DNA from: Ottowia flava
Lineage (GTDB): Bacteria; Pseudomonadota; Gammaproteobacteria; Burkholderiales; Burkholderiaceae_C
Assembly: GCF_008017535.1 (NCBI RefSeq)
Contig: NZ_VRUA01000003.1
Coordinates: 310,001 to 374,000, forward strand
Direction of reading: 5' to 3'
DNA: 64,000 bases
A program made the translations under genes and the position numbers. Of the stretch, positions 9,103 to 19,749 are shown one piece after another. The notes under the pieces are model-generated. The model ran no database searches. It saw only the letters and a list, made by a program, of their open reading frames with translations, and had not been told where the DNA came from. Within the stretch, counting starts at the first letter, position 1, and each line of letters begins with the position of its first letter.

Positions 9103-10407
9103 ATGACACGTCAATTCCCGAACACCGCTGTGCTGGAGCACCTACTTGGCGAAGCCAGGGCTTCTTATCGTGCAAACAATCCAAAGAGTTTGGAACAACA
9201 CCAGAAGGCAGCTCGTGTGCTGCCTGGAGGCAATACGCGCACAGTTTTGTTCTCGGATCCTTTCCCCATCACGCTGTCCTCCGCTGAAGGTTGCCGTGTG
9301 ACTTCGCTCGACGGGCGAACTTACGTCGATTTTCTGGGTGAATTCACAGCCGGTCTGTACGGCCATTCCGACCCTGTTCTCAGGCAAGCGGTGCTCGAGG
9401 CGTTGAACAGTGGCTGGGTGCGCGGCGGCCATATTCAGCAAGAAGAAGCGCTTGCGAACCTGATCTGCGAGCGTTTTCCCTCCATAGCGCAGGTGCGCTT
9501 CGCCAACTCTGGCACTGAAGCCAATCTTTACGCGATATCCGTCGCGCGGGCTGTGAGCAAAAAGTCCAAGGTGATGGTGTTCGAAGGTGCCTATCACGGC
9601 GGTGTTTTTGTGTTTGGCGCGGCTCGCAGCCCGTTGACCGCGCCTTTTGACTTTGTGCGAGCGCCCTACAACGATTGGGAGGCCGTTCACGCGCTGCTGG
9701 AGGCCAATCAAAAAGATCTCGCTTGCGTGATCATTGAGCCGATGCAGGGTTCAGGTGGTTGTATTCCGGCGGAGCCAGCCTTCCTGCGCGCCCTGCGCGC
9801 ATGGACGCAGGAAAACGGTGTCATTCTGATCTTCGACGAAGTGATGACATCCCGTTTGAATGGCGGTGGCCTCCAGGGTGTGCTTGATATCGCGCCCGAC
9901 ATGACCACGTTGGGCAAATATATTGGGGCTGGTTTCAGCTTCGGCGCGTTCGGCGGCCGTGCGGACATCATGGCGCGATTTAACCCACTGCTGCCCGGCT
10001 ATATCGCGCACGCGGGTACGTTCAATAACAACGTGTTCACTATGTCCGCGGGGGCAGTGGGTTTGGCCCAAATTTTTACGCCGCAAACGGCCGTAGCTCT
10101 GACTCAACGTGGTGACAGACTTCGATCTGAGCTGAACGAGATCGCCAATACCGCAGTCTTCCCGATGCAATTCACCGGCATCGGATCGATGATGAACGTG
10201 CATATGTGCGAGGGGCCGGTGCGCAGTATCCGAGATCTGGTGCGGAGCTGTCAGATGCTGCGTGACCTGTTCTATTTCGACATGCTCGATCAAGGCATTT
10301 GGGCCGCGCGACGCGGCATGTTCAATCTTTCACTGCCCATGGGAGAGGTTGAAACACAACAGCTTATCGACGCCGTTTCCCATTTTGTGCGGCGACTGAG
10401 GGTGTGA
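9103..10407 (+). CDS. Class III aminotransferase, glutamate-1-semialdehyde mutase-like
   Basis: PLP-dependent fold-type I enzyme of 434 residues. It has the GSA-aminomutase/omega-aminotransferase pattern: LPGGNTRTVLFSDPFP near the N-terminus, FANSGTEANLYAISVARA for phosphate binding, IIEPMQGSGGCIP, LIFDEVMTSR with the cofactor Asp, and TLGKYIGAGFSFGAFGG with the Schiff-base Lys near residue 271. It is not expected to be the haem-pathway HemL because it sits in a catabolic island and starts with different spacing. Start taken as ATG 9103; a TTG two codons earlier is also open. The substrate is probably an amino acid or amine released by the neighbouring amidohydrolase (inference). Confidence 0.85.
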   Translation: MTRQFPNTAVLEHLLGEARASYRANNPKSLEQHQKAARVLPGGNTRTVLFSDPFPITLSSAEGCRVTSLDGRTYVDFLGEFTAGLYGHSDPVLRQAVLEALNSGWVRGGHIQQEEALANLICERFPSIAQVRFANSGTEANLYAISVARAVSKKSKVMVFEGAYHGGVFVFGAARSPLTAPFDFVRAPYNDWEAVHALLEANQKDLACVIIEPMQGSGGCIPAEPAFLRALRAWTQENGVILIFDEVMTSRLNGGGLQGVLDIAPDMTTLGKYIGAGFSFGAFGGRADIMARFNPLLPGYIAHAGTFNNNVFTMSAGAVGLAQIFTPQTAVALTQRGDRLRSELNEIANTAVFPMQFTGIGSMMNVHMCEGPVRSIRDLVRSCQMLRDLFYFDMLDQGIWAARRGMFNLSLPMGEVETQQLIDAVSHFVRRLRV

Positions 10408-10471
10408 AGTGGTCGGCATGCGCCACAACACGCGCACTGTCCACACACAAAACGACTAACGAAGGATAAAT

Positions 10472-11749
10472 ATGTTGACTCAATTTGACGCAGAAATTGA
10501 TGAGCTTGATAATTTAGCGGAGGAGTTATTCGCCAGGATCGCCGATAAATCGCGTGATGGGGAGGGCATTACGCGACCAGCCTACTGCGACCAAGAGACG
10601 GCAGCGGGCAGCGTCTTGTGTGAATTTTTCGAAGCCGAAGGGCTACATTGCGGTCAGGATGCTGTCGGCAACTTTGAGTATGAACTTGAGGGAATGGATA
10701 ACGAGAAAGTTGTCCTGATGGGATCTCATCTCGATTCGGTTCCCATGGGTGGCAACTATGATGGTCTCGCCGGCGTGGTCGCGGGCGTTCTTCTCCAGGT
10801 TGCATGCAAACGTCGTGGCATTGTGCCCAAGTACAAGCTAAAAACAATAGGGTTCAGAGGGGAGGAGAGTCCATGGTTTGGTACCGCGTACATAGGAAGC
10901 CGACTGCTTCTCGGTGAATTCAATGGAGACCAACTGACCTCGCTTAAGCATCGGATTACTGGTAAGACGTTGGCCCAACACCTTATTGACTTGGGGGTGG
11001 ATATCGATATCCAAGCACTGGGGAAGGGTCAGATTGATGTGCAACAGGTCAAAGCCTATTTGGAGCTCCATATCGAGCAAGGCCCACTACTCGAGGCTGA
11101 AGGCATTCCCATCGGGGCCGCGACAGCGATTCGTGGAAACATCCGTCATCCCTTCGCATCCTGTCGTGGCGAATACGCACACTCCGCTGGGGTGCCGCGT
11201 CACTTGCGCAAGGACGCAGTAACTGCAACAGCGCATCTGGTGGCCGCCGCAGACCGATTCTGGCAAGAGCTTCTTAGTGCGGGAGGCAACGATGATCTGG
11301 TGCTCAATATCGGCATTTTTTCGACCAACCCTACCGAACATGCACTGACCAAAGTGCCGGGTGAAGTCACCTTTAGCCTCAATGTTGGAGGCACCAATAA
11401 TGCCGTTCGAGATCAGTTGTACGAGAACATCCTTACCGAAGCCGCACGGATCGAGAACGAGTTCGGAGTGTCATTCGATCTCGGAACTCGAGTAGGCACT
11501 GATGCAGTTCAACTTGATGACGATTTGATGTCTAAGATCGAAAAAACGGCTTGCGAGCTCGGTTTCGGTGTGCGCCGCATACCCACAGTCGGTCACGACG
11601 CTGCGCTATTTGCTCGAGCTGGGGTGCCTTCTGGGATGGTCATCGTGCGAAACCAGAACGGAAGTCACAATATACATGAAGCCATGAAAACTAAGGATTT
11701 TCTCAGTGGAATCAAAGTCTTGGCTCGGTGTGCGTTAGAGCCAAATTAA
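10472..11749 (+). CDS. M20-family hydantoinase/carbamoylase-type amidohydrolase
   Basis: Zinc-dependent amidohydrolase, 425 residues, related to N-carbamoyl-L-amino-acid hydrolase, beta-ureidopropionase and allantoate amidohydrolase. Metal-site segments are visible: GSHLDSVPMGGNYDGLAGV (His and Asp), FRGEESPWFG (Glu pair), ELHIEQGPLLE (His) and a C-terminal VGHDAALFA (His). The dimerisation insert sits between about residues 210 and 330. The ribosome site GAAGGA precedes the ATG. It follows the aminotransferase by 64 bp. Likely reaction: hydrolysis of an N-carbamoyl or N-acyl amino acid; the exact substrate is not inferable. Confidence 0.9.
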   Translation: MLTQFDAEIDELDNLAEELFARIADKSRDGEGITRPAYCDQETAAGSVLCEFFEAEGLHCGQDAVGNFEYELEGMDNEKVVLMGSHLDSVPMGGNYDGLAGVVAGVLLQVACKRRGIVPKYKLKTIGFRGEESPWFGTAYIGSRLLLGEFNGDQLTSLKHRITGKTLAQHLIDLGVDIDIQALGKGQIDVQQVKAYLELHIEQGPLLEAEGIPIGAATAIRGNIRHPFASCRGEYAHSAGVPRHLRKDAVTATAHLVAAADRFWQELLSAGGNDDLVLNIGIFSTNPTEHALTKVPGEVTFSLNVGGTNNAVRDQLYENILTEAARIENEFGVSFDLGTRVGTDAVQLDDDLMSKIEKTACELGFGVRRIPTVGHDAALFARAGVPSGMVIVRNQNGSHNIHEAMKTKDFLSGIKVLARCALEPN

Positions 11750-11791
11750 TTCGATTCAATAGCTCGTTCGTCAACACTTCATCGATCCATC

Positions 11792-12775
11792 ATGAACACA
11801 TCATTACTCTTCCCGACGACTAAGCGATTGATTTCGAGTTTCATAGTTGCTACAGCATGCGCCATACCTGCTTTTGCTGCCTATCCAGATCGTCCAGTCC
11901 GTGTGGTCGTCGGGTTCTCTCCGGGGGGCACGACGGACATTGCAGCACGGATCGTAGCCGCTGAGATCAGCAAAACGTTGGGTCAGTCGTTCGTCGTGGA
12001 AAATAAAGCAGGGGCTAGCAGTAACCTCGCGACCGCTTTTGTCAACGCGGCTGCACCTGATGGTTACACATTGCTGGTTTTTGCTGTAACCTCAGCAATT
12101 AATCAGACCTTATTCAAGAATCTCAAATTCGATATCGCAAAAGATTTTGAGCATGTGGGCGGCTTTGTGTCTTCTCCCAACCTGTTGGTCGTTAATCCCT
12201 CTTTGCCAATCCATAGTGTGAAAGAGCTGGTCGATTACGCGAAGAAAAATCCGGGCAAGCTTGCATTCGCATCCGCTGGGACCGGTGGGTCAACCCATAT
12301 GGCCGGTGAACTCTTCAATATTCAAGCGGGCATCGATATGCTCCATGTGCCATACAAGGGAAGCGCCCCCGCCATGCAGGATCTGATCGCTGGCCAAGTG
12401 CAACTTAGTTTTGACAATATGCCTTCCGCGTTGCCGTTTGCTCGCTCGGGCAAGCTGAGAGCGTTGGCGGTCACAAGCAAGGAGCGGTCGCCGAGTGCGC
12501 CAGACATTCCTACTGTTGCGGAATCGGGCTACCCGGACTATGCCGTCTCAGCATGGTTCGGAATGGCCGCACCAAAGGGTACGCCTGCTGACATAGTTAC
12601 GAAGCTGAATGCCGCGATCAACAAGGCGCTAGAGGAGCCGGCGGTCCGAGAGAAATTCAAGCAGTTGGGCGCTGTTCCCTCACCCATGTCGCCAGCTGAG
12701 TTTGGCCGCTTCGTCAAGAGCGAGACAGAGATGTGGGGTAGGGCCGTTCGGGCTTCCGGTGCGACGCCCGAGTAG
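11792..12775 (+). CDS. Tripartite tricarboxylate transporter receptor (Bug family), first copy
   Basis: Periplasmic solute-binding protein, 327 residues. The N-terminal signal peptide (positive KR then SSFIVATACAIPAFA) has a cleavage site before AYPDRPVRVVV. Bug-family hallmarks are FSPGGTTDIAARIVA, ENKAGASSNLATAFV, PDGYTLL, HVPYKGSAPAMQDLIAGQVQ and IPTVAESGYPDY. These receptors bind carboxylated ligands and can work without a dedicated permease. No tctA/tctB-type membrane genes are present in the window, so it is an orphan receptor. Probably supplies substrate to the island enzymes. Confidence 0.93.
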   Translation: MNTSLLFPTTKRLISSFIVATACAIPAFAAYPDRPVRVVVGFSPGGTTDIAARIVAAEISKTLGQSFVVENKAGASSNLATAFVNAAAPDGYTLLVFAVTSAINQTLFKNLKFDIAKDFEHVGGFVSSPNLLVVNPSLPIHSVKELVDYAKKNPGKLAFASAGTGGSTHMAGELFNIQAGIDMLHVPYKGSAPAMQDLIAGQVQLSFDNMPSALPFARSGKLRALAVTSKERSPSAPDIPTVAESGYPDYAVSAWFGMAAPKGTPADIVTKLNAAINKALEEPAVREKFKQLGAVPSPMSPAEFGRFVKSETEMWGRAVRASGATPE

Positions 12776-12876
12776 TTTTGGACATGCCTGACAGAAGGGC
12801 TGCGGGGCAATTCTTCCCTCGGCCTGAGCATCCAGTCATCTTGTTTGCGGTATTTGCATGAACGGAGACTACAGAG

Positions 12877-13860
12877 ATGAATGAACATCGCACTTCCTGG
12901 AGGAGCCTGGGCCGTGTGGCCGTCGGCTTGGTATTGACCTGCGCCGGCGCCGCATTTGCCCAAGCAAACTATCCGGCCCGACCGATCCGCGTGGTAGTGC
13001 CCTATTCGGCGGGCGGCAATACCGACATCGTTGCACGCGATGTCATGAAAGAGGTGTCGGCCCAGATGGGGCAGCCGATAGTGATTGACAACAAACCGGG
13101 AGCCAACAGTATTCTTGGCACCGACATTGTCGCCAAGGCTTCCCCCGATGGCTATACCCTGGGTTTGGTCATTGGCGCCTACGCCAACAACGCTACGCTC
13201 TACCGCAAACTGCCGTATGGTCCAGATGATCTCACGCCTGTTTCCCAGTTGACCAAGACTTTGCTGTTGCTGGTGACTGCGCGCCCAGATGCGACGTCCT
13301 ATTCACATCTAGTAAAGACGGCCAATAGTGCCTCCACCCCCTTGACCTACGCGACAAGCGGTGTCGGCTCGCAAGTCCACTTGTTCAGCGAGCGCATGGC
13401 GCACGTGACAGGCATGAAGCATATTCTGCACGTCCCTTACAAGGGAACGGCTGACACGATGGCCGACGTGGTGAGTGGCAGGGTTGGTTTCATGATTGAT
13501 TCTCTGTCCACTCTGGGCCCACACATTCAGACCGGTAAAGTTCGAGCGCTTGTCGTGACAGGTCAGGAGCGTTCGCCATTGTTGCCGGAAGTTCCGACGC
13601 TGAAGGAGCTAGGCTACCCTGAACTTGTGAACTACTCGTGGAATGGCGTTGTCGCGCCAGCAGGTACTCCGGTTGCCATTGTCGAGAGATTGTCGCGAGA
13701 GATTGCCATCGCACTGAAAAAGCCTGCTCTGCGTTCGAAGCTCGCCGCGGTGGGCGCTGAAGCAGTGGGCAATACGCCGACGGAGTTTGGCAGCTTCATT
13801 GCCCAGGAGCGCAAGGTAAATGGCAATCTGATTCGGCAGCTTGGCCTGACTTTGGAATAA
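12877..13860 (+). CDS. Tripartite tricarboxylate transporter receptor (Bug family), second copy
   Basis: Second Bug-type periplasmic binding protein, also 327 residues but clearly diverged from the first. Signal peptide around VAVGLVLTCAGAAFA, mature start near QANYPARPIRVVV. Family motifs: YSAGGNTDIVARDVM, DNKPGANSILGTDIV, PDGYTLG, HVPYKGTADTMADVVSGRV and VPTLKELGYPE. It lies about 100 bp after the first copy and 18 bp before the phosphotriesterase-like gene. Two unlike receptors in one operon suggest two ligands or one ligand and its derivative. Confidence 0.93.
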   Translation: MNEHRTSWRSLGRVAVGLVLTCAGAAFAQANYPARPIRVVVPYSAGGNTDIVARDVMKEVSAQMGQPIVIDNKPGANSILGTDIVAKASPDGYTLGLVIGAYANNATLYRKLPYGPDDLTPVSQLTKTLLLLVTARPDATSYSHLVKTANSASTPLTYATSGVGSQVHLFSERMAHVTGMKHILHVPYKGTADTMADVVSGRVGFMIDSLSTLGPHIQTGKVRALVVTGQERSPLLPEVPTLKELGYPELVNYSWNGVVAPAGTPVAIVERLSREIAIALKKPALRSKLAAVGAEAVGNTPTEFGSFIAQERKVNGNLIRQLGLTLE

Positions 13861-13878
13861 GAACGTTTTTTGGAAATC

Positions 13879-14952
13879 ATGATGACTCAAGCTTTATCGA
13901 AGGACACGAAAGCCGTGTCGAGAAATCAGCTTCGAGGAAAAGTCCAAACCGTGTGTGGTCTGATCGAGCCTGATGCGCTCGGCAAGACGTTAATGCACGA
14001 GCATTTGCTGTGGGACATACGTACGGCGGAAATGAAGGCCGCTGTTGATCAGGGCCCTGAAATCTCGCTGTGCAACTGCTTTAGGATCAACTACGATCGC
14101 GTGAAATATCCTCGAAACCGGATTTTTCGGAACTGGGAAACCGCCACCAGTGAGGTCAAGATGATGCTGGAGGTTGGTGGCCAGTCCATCGTCGAACTCA
14201 GCAGCGGCGGCTTGGCGCCGGATCCGTTCGGCCTCCGCACCATCTCGGAAAATACTGGCGCCCATGTGGTGATGGGTTGCGGGCATTACGTTGACTCCTA
14301 TCAGGACCAAAGCAACCACGAACGCTCCGTCGATAGTTTCGCCAAGGAAGTCATTGCGCAAGTCTTGGAAGGCGCTTGGGGTACCGACGTGCGCGCCGGC
14401 ATCATCGGAGAAATCGGATGCCAGTCACCCTGGACCGACTTGGAGAAGCGGGTGATGCGCGGAGCGCTGATCGCGCAAGCCGAAACCGGCGCCGCGCTGA
14501 ATGTACATCCGGGACGCCATCCCGACCAACCGCAAGAAGTGGTGGACTTCGTGGCCAAGCATGGCTACCCGCTGGAGAGGGTCATCATCAGCCACATCGA
14601 CCGCACCATCTTCGATCACGAGCGTCTCCTTCGTCTCGCTGACACGGGATGCGTCCTAGAGTTCGATCTGTTCGGACAGGAGTATGCGTACTATTCCCTA
14701 GGGGACATCGACGGGCTCAACGATGCCCAACGCCTGAAGTACATCCGCATGCTCATCAAGCATGGGCATCTTTCGCAGATTTTGATCAGCCACGACATCT
14801 GTCACCAAACGCGCCTAGTTAACTATGGTGGTCATGGTTACGGGCACATCTATGAGAACGTGATCCCAATCATGCGGCGCCATGGATTCACCGAGCAAGA
14901 GATTTCGACCATACTTGTCGAAAATCCGAAGCGCCTGCTAACATTTTTGTAG
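13879..14952 (+). CDS. Phosphotriesterase-family (PHP-like) hydrolase
   Basis: Binuclear metal TIM-barrel hydrolase of 357 residues. The first-strand HxH is in GKTLMHEHLLWD, further ligand regions are GIIGEIGC, LNVHPGRHPDQP and IISHIDRTIFDH, and the last-strand Asp is in LISHDICHQTRL. Members include lactonases, organophosphate hydrolases and amidohydrolases; genomic context favours a lactonase or amidase role in the island pathway, not detoxification. ATG at 13879 or the adjacent ATG at 13882 may start translation. Last gene of the island operon. Confidence 0.87.
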   Translation: MMTQALSKDTKAVSRNQLRGKVQTVCGLIEPDALGKTLMHEHLLWDIRTAEMKAAVDQGPEISLCNCFRINYDRVKYPRNRIFRNWETATSEVKMMLEVGGQSIVELSSGGLAPDPFGLRTISENTGAHVVMGCGHYVDSYQDQSNHERSVDSFAKEVIAQVLEGAWGTDVRAGIIGEIGCQSPWTDLEKRVMRGALIAQAETGAALNVHPGRHPDQPQEVVDFVAKHGYPLERVIISHIDRTIFDHERLLRLADTGCVLEFDLFGQEYAYYSLGDIDGLNDAQRLKYIRMLIKHGHLSQILISHDICHQTRLVNYGGHGYGHIYENVIPIMRRHGFTEQEISTILVENPKRLLTFL

Positions 14953-15128
14953 TCAGCGAATTCCGAACTCGGCACCAGAGCCAATCAACGAGCTCTGAGA
15001 GTGTGGATACGCCTCGTTTATGTGAATTCGTCGCTTCGCCGCGAAGCTTCCCTGTGGCGCGTCGTGGGCATCGGGCGTTTATTCTACGGCTCATGTTCCG
15101 CCTTAGCTGAGCCTGCGGCGCGCGCAAT

Positions 15129-16715
<1,587 letters not shown>

Positions 16716-16822
16716 GGTGTTGTCTCCGGAAGAACGCGGTCGATGGCCATGTGTTTCACCCCAGAAGCAGCGTCCCTCCGAGGACGCGTGGCATTTGCGT
16801 CCGAGCGGCGTGCGTGGTGAAA

Positions 16823-16868
16823 TGCACTATTGTGCGTACGATGGTACATGCATTAAAGTGCATGTCAA
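16823..16868 (-). promoter_or_regulatory. bclA promoter with probable BoxR operator
   Basis: On the minus strand TTGACA (16868-16863), a 16-bp spacer and TACCAT (16846-16841) form a plausible promoter for bclA. The spacer is filled by the palindrome ATGCATTAAAGTGCAT (16848-16863). A second element, TGCACTATTGTGC, lies at 16823-16835. Nearly the same two elements recur before boxC, which supports one shared regulator. Confidence 0.6.
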
Positions 16869-16915
16869 GAGGTGGGTTCTCCGGACGGCCCGCTGCGCAC
16901 TGGAGCACCCAACCC

Positions 16916-17842
16916 ATGAACGCGACGATCGAAGAACTGGCCCGAACCCCGTCCCCTCCCGCCGCTGAAGGGGTGCGGCACCCTTTTCTGATGGCGCTGG
17001 GTGAGCGTGTACGCACTTTGCGTTCGCGCCGCGGGCTGACGCGCAAGGCGGTGGCGCAGGCGGCCGAGGTGTCCGAGCGGCACCTGGCCAATCTGGAATA
17101 CGGCACCGGCAATGCGTCCATCCTCGTGCTGCTGCAGGTGGCGCAGGCGCTGCATTGCGACCTGAGCGAGTTGCTGGGCGACGTGACGACCTCGTCGCCC
17201 GAATGGCTGATGATCCGCGAACTGCTCGAGCACCGCAACGAAGCCGATCTGCGCCGCGCGCGCCAGTCGCTGTCGGAACTGTTCCACGCGCCGGGCGATG
17301 CCGACCGCATCCGCACCACGCGCATCGCGCTGATTGGCCTGCGCGGCGCCGGCAAGTCCACGCTGGGCCAGCGTCTGGCGGACGAGTTGGGCTACGCCTT
17401 CATCGAACTGAGCCGCGAGATCGAGCAGTTCGCCGGCTGCAGCATCAACGAGATCCACAACCTGTACGGCACCAACGCCTACCGCCGCTACGAGCGCCGG
17501 GCGCTCGAAGAGGCCATCCAGATCTACCCCGAAGTGGTGATCGCCACCCCGGGCGGTCTGGTGTCCGACGCGGCCAACTTCAACCTGCTGTTGCAGCACT
17601 GTTACACGATCTGGCTGCAGGCCGACCCGGCCGACCACATGGGCCGCGTGGCGGCGCAGGGCGACATGCGGCCCATGGCGGCCAGCGCCGAGGCGATGGA
17701 AGACCTCAAGCGCATCCTGGTCGGGCGGGCGCCGTTCTACGCCAAGGCCGACCTGCGCATCGACACCAGCGCGGGCGACGAAGAAACCACCTACGGCGAA
17801 CTGCGCAAGCAGGTGAAGAAGGTGGTCGCGCACGGTGGTTGA
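16916..17842 (+). CDS. boxR: BoxR, benzoyl-CoA-responsive repressor (HTH plus shikimate-kinase-like domain)
   Basis: 308 residues. The N-terminal XRE-type helix-turn-helix (about residues 28-85: LGERVRTLRSRRGLTRKAVA, then SERHLANLEYG) is fused to a shikimate-kinase-like P-loop domain (about 130-300) with GLRGAGKSTLG and, further on, VIATPGGLV. This two-part design is that of BoxR/BzdR, in which the kinase-like domain senses benzoyl-CoA. ATG at 16916 chosen because it gives the family start; longer upstream frames cross the control region. It is flanked by bclA and boxC and is expected to repress both until benzoyl-CoA accumulates. Confidence 0.93.
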   Translation: MNATIEELARTPSPPAAEGVRHPFLMALGERVRTLRSRRGLTRKAVAQAAEVSERHLANLEYGTGNASILVLLQVAQALHCDLSELLGDVTTSSPEWLMIRELLEHRNEADLRRARQSLSELFHAPGDADRIRTTRIALIGLRGAGKSTLGQRLADELGYAFIELSREIEQFAGCSINEIHNLYGTNAYRRYERRALEEAIQIYPEVVIATPGGLVSDAANFNLLLQHCYTIWLQADPADHMGRVAAQGDMRPMAASAEAMEDLKRILVGRAPFYAKADLRIDTSAGDEETTYGELRKQVKKVVAHGG

Positions 17843-17850
17843 ATCAAAAG

Positions 17851-17898
17851 ATGCATTAAAATGCATTGACGGGTGCGGAAACTTGCACTATTATTCAT
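17851..17898 (+). promoter_or_regulatory. boxCBA promoter with probable BoxR operators
   Basis: TTGACG (17866-17871), a 17-bp spacer and TATTAT (17889-17894) form a good sigma-70 promoter. The palindrome ATGCATTAAAATGCAT (17851-17866) abuts the -35 box and TGCACTATTATTCAT (17884-17898) covers the -10 box. The same two motifs occur in the bclA-boxR region, so repression by BoxR is inferred. Confidence 0.7.
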
Positions 17899-17976
17899 CT
17901 CATGCCGGTTGAAGAAGTCGGCAAAGACGAGCACCCCACCCCATCCGCCCCCTTTCAGACCCGCAGGAGACAACAC

Positions 17977-19635
17977 ATGAGCGCACAGCCCCAAGTCGAC
18001 TACCGCACCGACCCGAGCCAGTACCGCCACCTCCAACTCAGCTTCGACGGCCCGGTCGCCAAACTGGCCATCGACATCGATGAAGACGCGGGCATCCGCC
18101 CGGGCTACAAGCTCAAGCTCAACAGCTACGACCTGGGCGTCGACATCGAATTGCACGATGCGCTGCAGCGCATCCGCTTCGAGCATCCCGAAGTGCGCAC
18201 CGTGGTCGTGACCAGCGGCAAGGACCGCGTGTTCTGCTCCGGCGCCAACATCTTCATGCTGGGCCTGTCGAGCCACGCCTGGAAGGTGAACTTCTGCAAG
18301 TTCACCAACGAAACCCGCAACGGCATTGAGGATTCCTCCCAGCACAGCGGCCTGAAGTTCCTGGCCGCGCTGAACGGCGCCTGCGCCGGCGGTGGCTACG
18401 AATTGGCCCTGGCCTGCGACGACATCGTGCTGGTCGACGACCGCTCGTCCTCCGTCAGCCTGCCCGAAGTGCCGCTGCTGGGCGTGCTACCCGGCACCGG
18501 CGGCCTGACCCGCGTGACCGACAAGCGCCACGTGCGCCACGACCGCGCCGACATCTTCTGCACGACCAGCGAAGGCGTGCGCGGCCAGAAGGCCGTGGAA
18601 TGGCGCCTGGTCGACGCGGTGGTCAAGCCCGCACAGTTCGACGCCTTCGTCGCCGAGCGCGCCGGCCAACTGGCCGCTGGCAGCGACCGGCCGGCCGCTG
18701 GCAAGGGCGTGGCGCTGCCGAAAGTGGAGCGCACCGAGTCCGAAGCCGGTGTGGTGTACACCTACGTCAAGGTCGACATCGACCGTGCCAAGCGCGTGGC
18801 CACCTTTACCGTGAAGGCGCCCAACGGCGCGCAGCCGACCGACATCGCCGGCATCGAAGCCGCCGGCGCCGCCTGGTACCCGCTGCAGATGGCGCGCGAG
18901 CTGGACGACGCCATCCTGTGCATGCGCACCAACGAGCTGGACATCGGCGCCTGGGTGCTGAAGACCGAAGGCGACGCCGCCGCCGTGCTGACCAACGATG
19001 CGCTGATGCTGGCCCACAAGGACCACTGGTTCGTGCGCGAAACCCTGGGCATGCTGCGCCGCACGCTGGCGCGCCTGGATGTGTCCTCGCGCAGCCTGTT
19101 CGCTTTGATCGAATCCGGCAGCTGCTTTGCCGGCACGCTGGCCGAGCTGGCCTTCTGCGCCGACCGCGCCTACATGCTGATCCTGCCCGACGAGCCGGCC
19201 AAGGCCCCGACGCTGGAATTGAACGAACTCAACTTCGGCACCTACCCCATGGTCAACGGCCAGTCGCGCCTGGCGCGCCGCTTCTACGAAGAAGACGCAC
19301 CGCTGTCTGCCGCCAAGGCCGCGATCGGCCAGAAGCTGGACGGCGAAGCGGCCGAAAAACTGGGCCTGATCACCGCCGCGCTGGACGACATCGACTGGAA
19401 CGACGAGATCCGCATCGCCCTGGAAGAGCGCGCCGCCATGAGCCCCGACGCGCTCACGGGCCTGGAAGCCAACCTGCGCTTTGCCCAGCAAGAGAACATG
19501 TTCACCCGCATCTTCGGGCGCCTCTCGGCCTGGCAGAACTGGATCTTCCAGCGCCCCAACGCTGTGGGCGAGAAGGGCGCGCTGAAGGTTTACGGCAAGG
19601 GCGACAAGGCCCAGTTCGACATGAACCGCGTGTGA
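17977..19635 (+). CDS. boxC: 2,3-epoxybenzoyl-CoA dihydrolase BoxC
   Basis: Crotonase-superfamily enzyme that opens the ring of 2,3-epoxybenzoyl-CoA hydrolytically, releasing formate and yielding 3,4-dehydroadipyl-CoA semialdehyde. 552 residues, the double-length size of BoxC rather than a normal 260-residue crotonase. The oxyanion-hole segments are SGANIFMLG and ALNGACAGGGYELALACD; the VLPGTGGLTR segment follows. ATG at 17977 chosen with the CAGGAG ribosome site; the longer open frame would begin inside the promoter. First gene of boxCBA; boxB follows after about 115 bp holding a copy of the dispersed repeat. Confidence 0.95.
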   Translation: MSAQPQVDYRTDPSQYRHLQLSFDGPVAKLAIDIDEDAGIRPGYKLKLNSYDLGVDIELHDALQRIRFEHPEVRTVVVTSGKDRVFCSGANIFMLGLSSHAWKVNFCKFTNETRNGIEDSSQHSGLKFLAALNGACAGGGYELALACDDIVLVDDRSSSVSLPEVPLLGVLPGTGGLTRVTDKRHVRHDRADIFCTTSEGVRGQKAVEWRLVDAVVKPAQFDAFVAERAGQLAAGSDRPAAGKGVALPKVERTESEAGVVYTYVKVDIDRAKRVATFTVKAPNGAQPTDIAGIEAAGAAWYPLQMARELDDAILCMRTNELDIGAWVLKTEGDAAAVLTNDALMLAHKDHWFVRETLGMLRRTLARLDVSSRSLFALIESGSCFAGTLAELAFCADRAYMLILPDEPAKAPTLELNELNFGTYPMVNGQSRLARRFYEEDAPLSAAKAAIGQKLDGEAAEKLGLITAALDDIDWNDEIRIALEERAAMSPDALTGLEANLRFAQQENMFTRIFGRLSAWQNWIFQRPNAVGEKGALKVYGKGDKAQFDMNRV

Positions 19636-19660
19636 TGGCGCTGCGCCGCTATTGGTAAGG

Positions 19661-19700
19661 AAATCGGCTGCCAGCGCTACAACCACCTACGCAGACAGCT
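19661..19700 (-). repeat. Dispersed ~40-bp repeat, copy 3
   Basis: Read on the minus strand it begins AGCTGTCTGCGTAGGTGG, then TTGTAGCGCTGGCAGCC and GATTT. It lies in the boxC-boxB spacer, inside an operon. Confidence 0.8.
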
Positions 19701-19749
19701 ACTGAATTCATAGTATTCGTTCATCGCTTCCATCCTTCAGGAGACTCCC

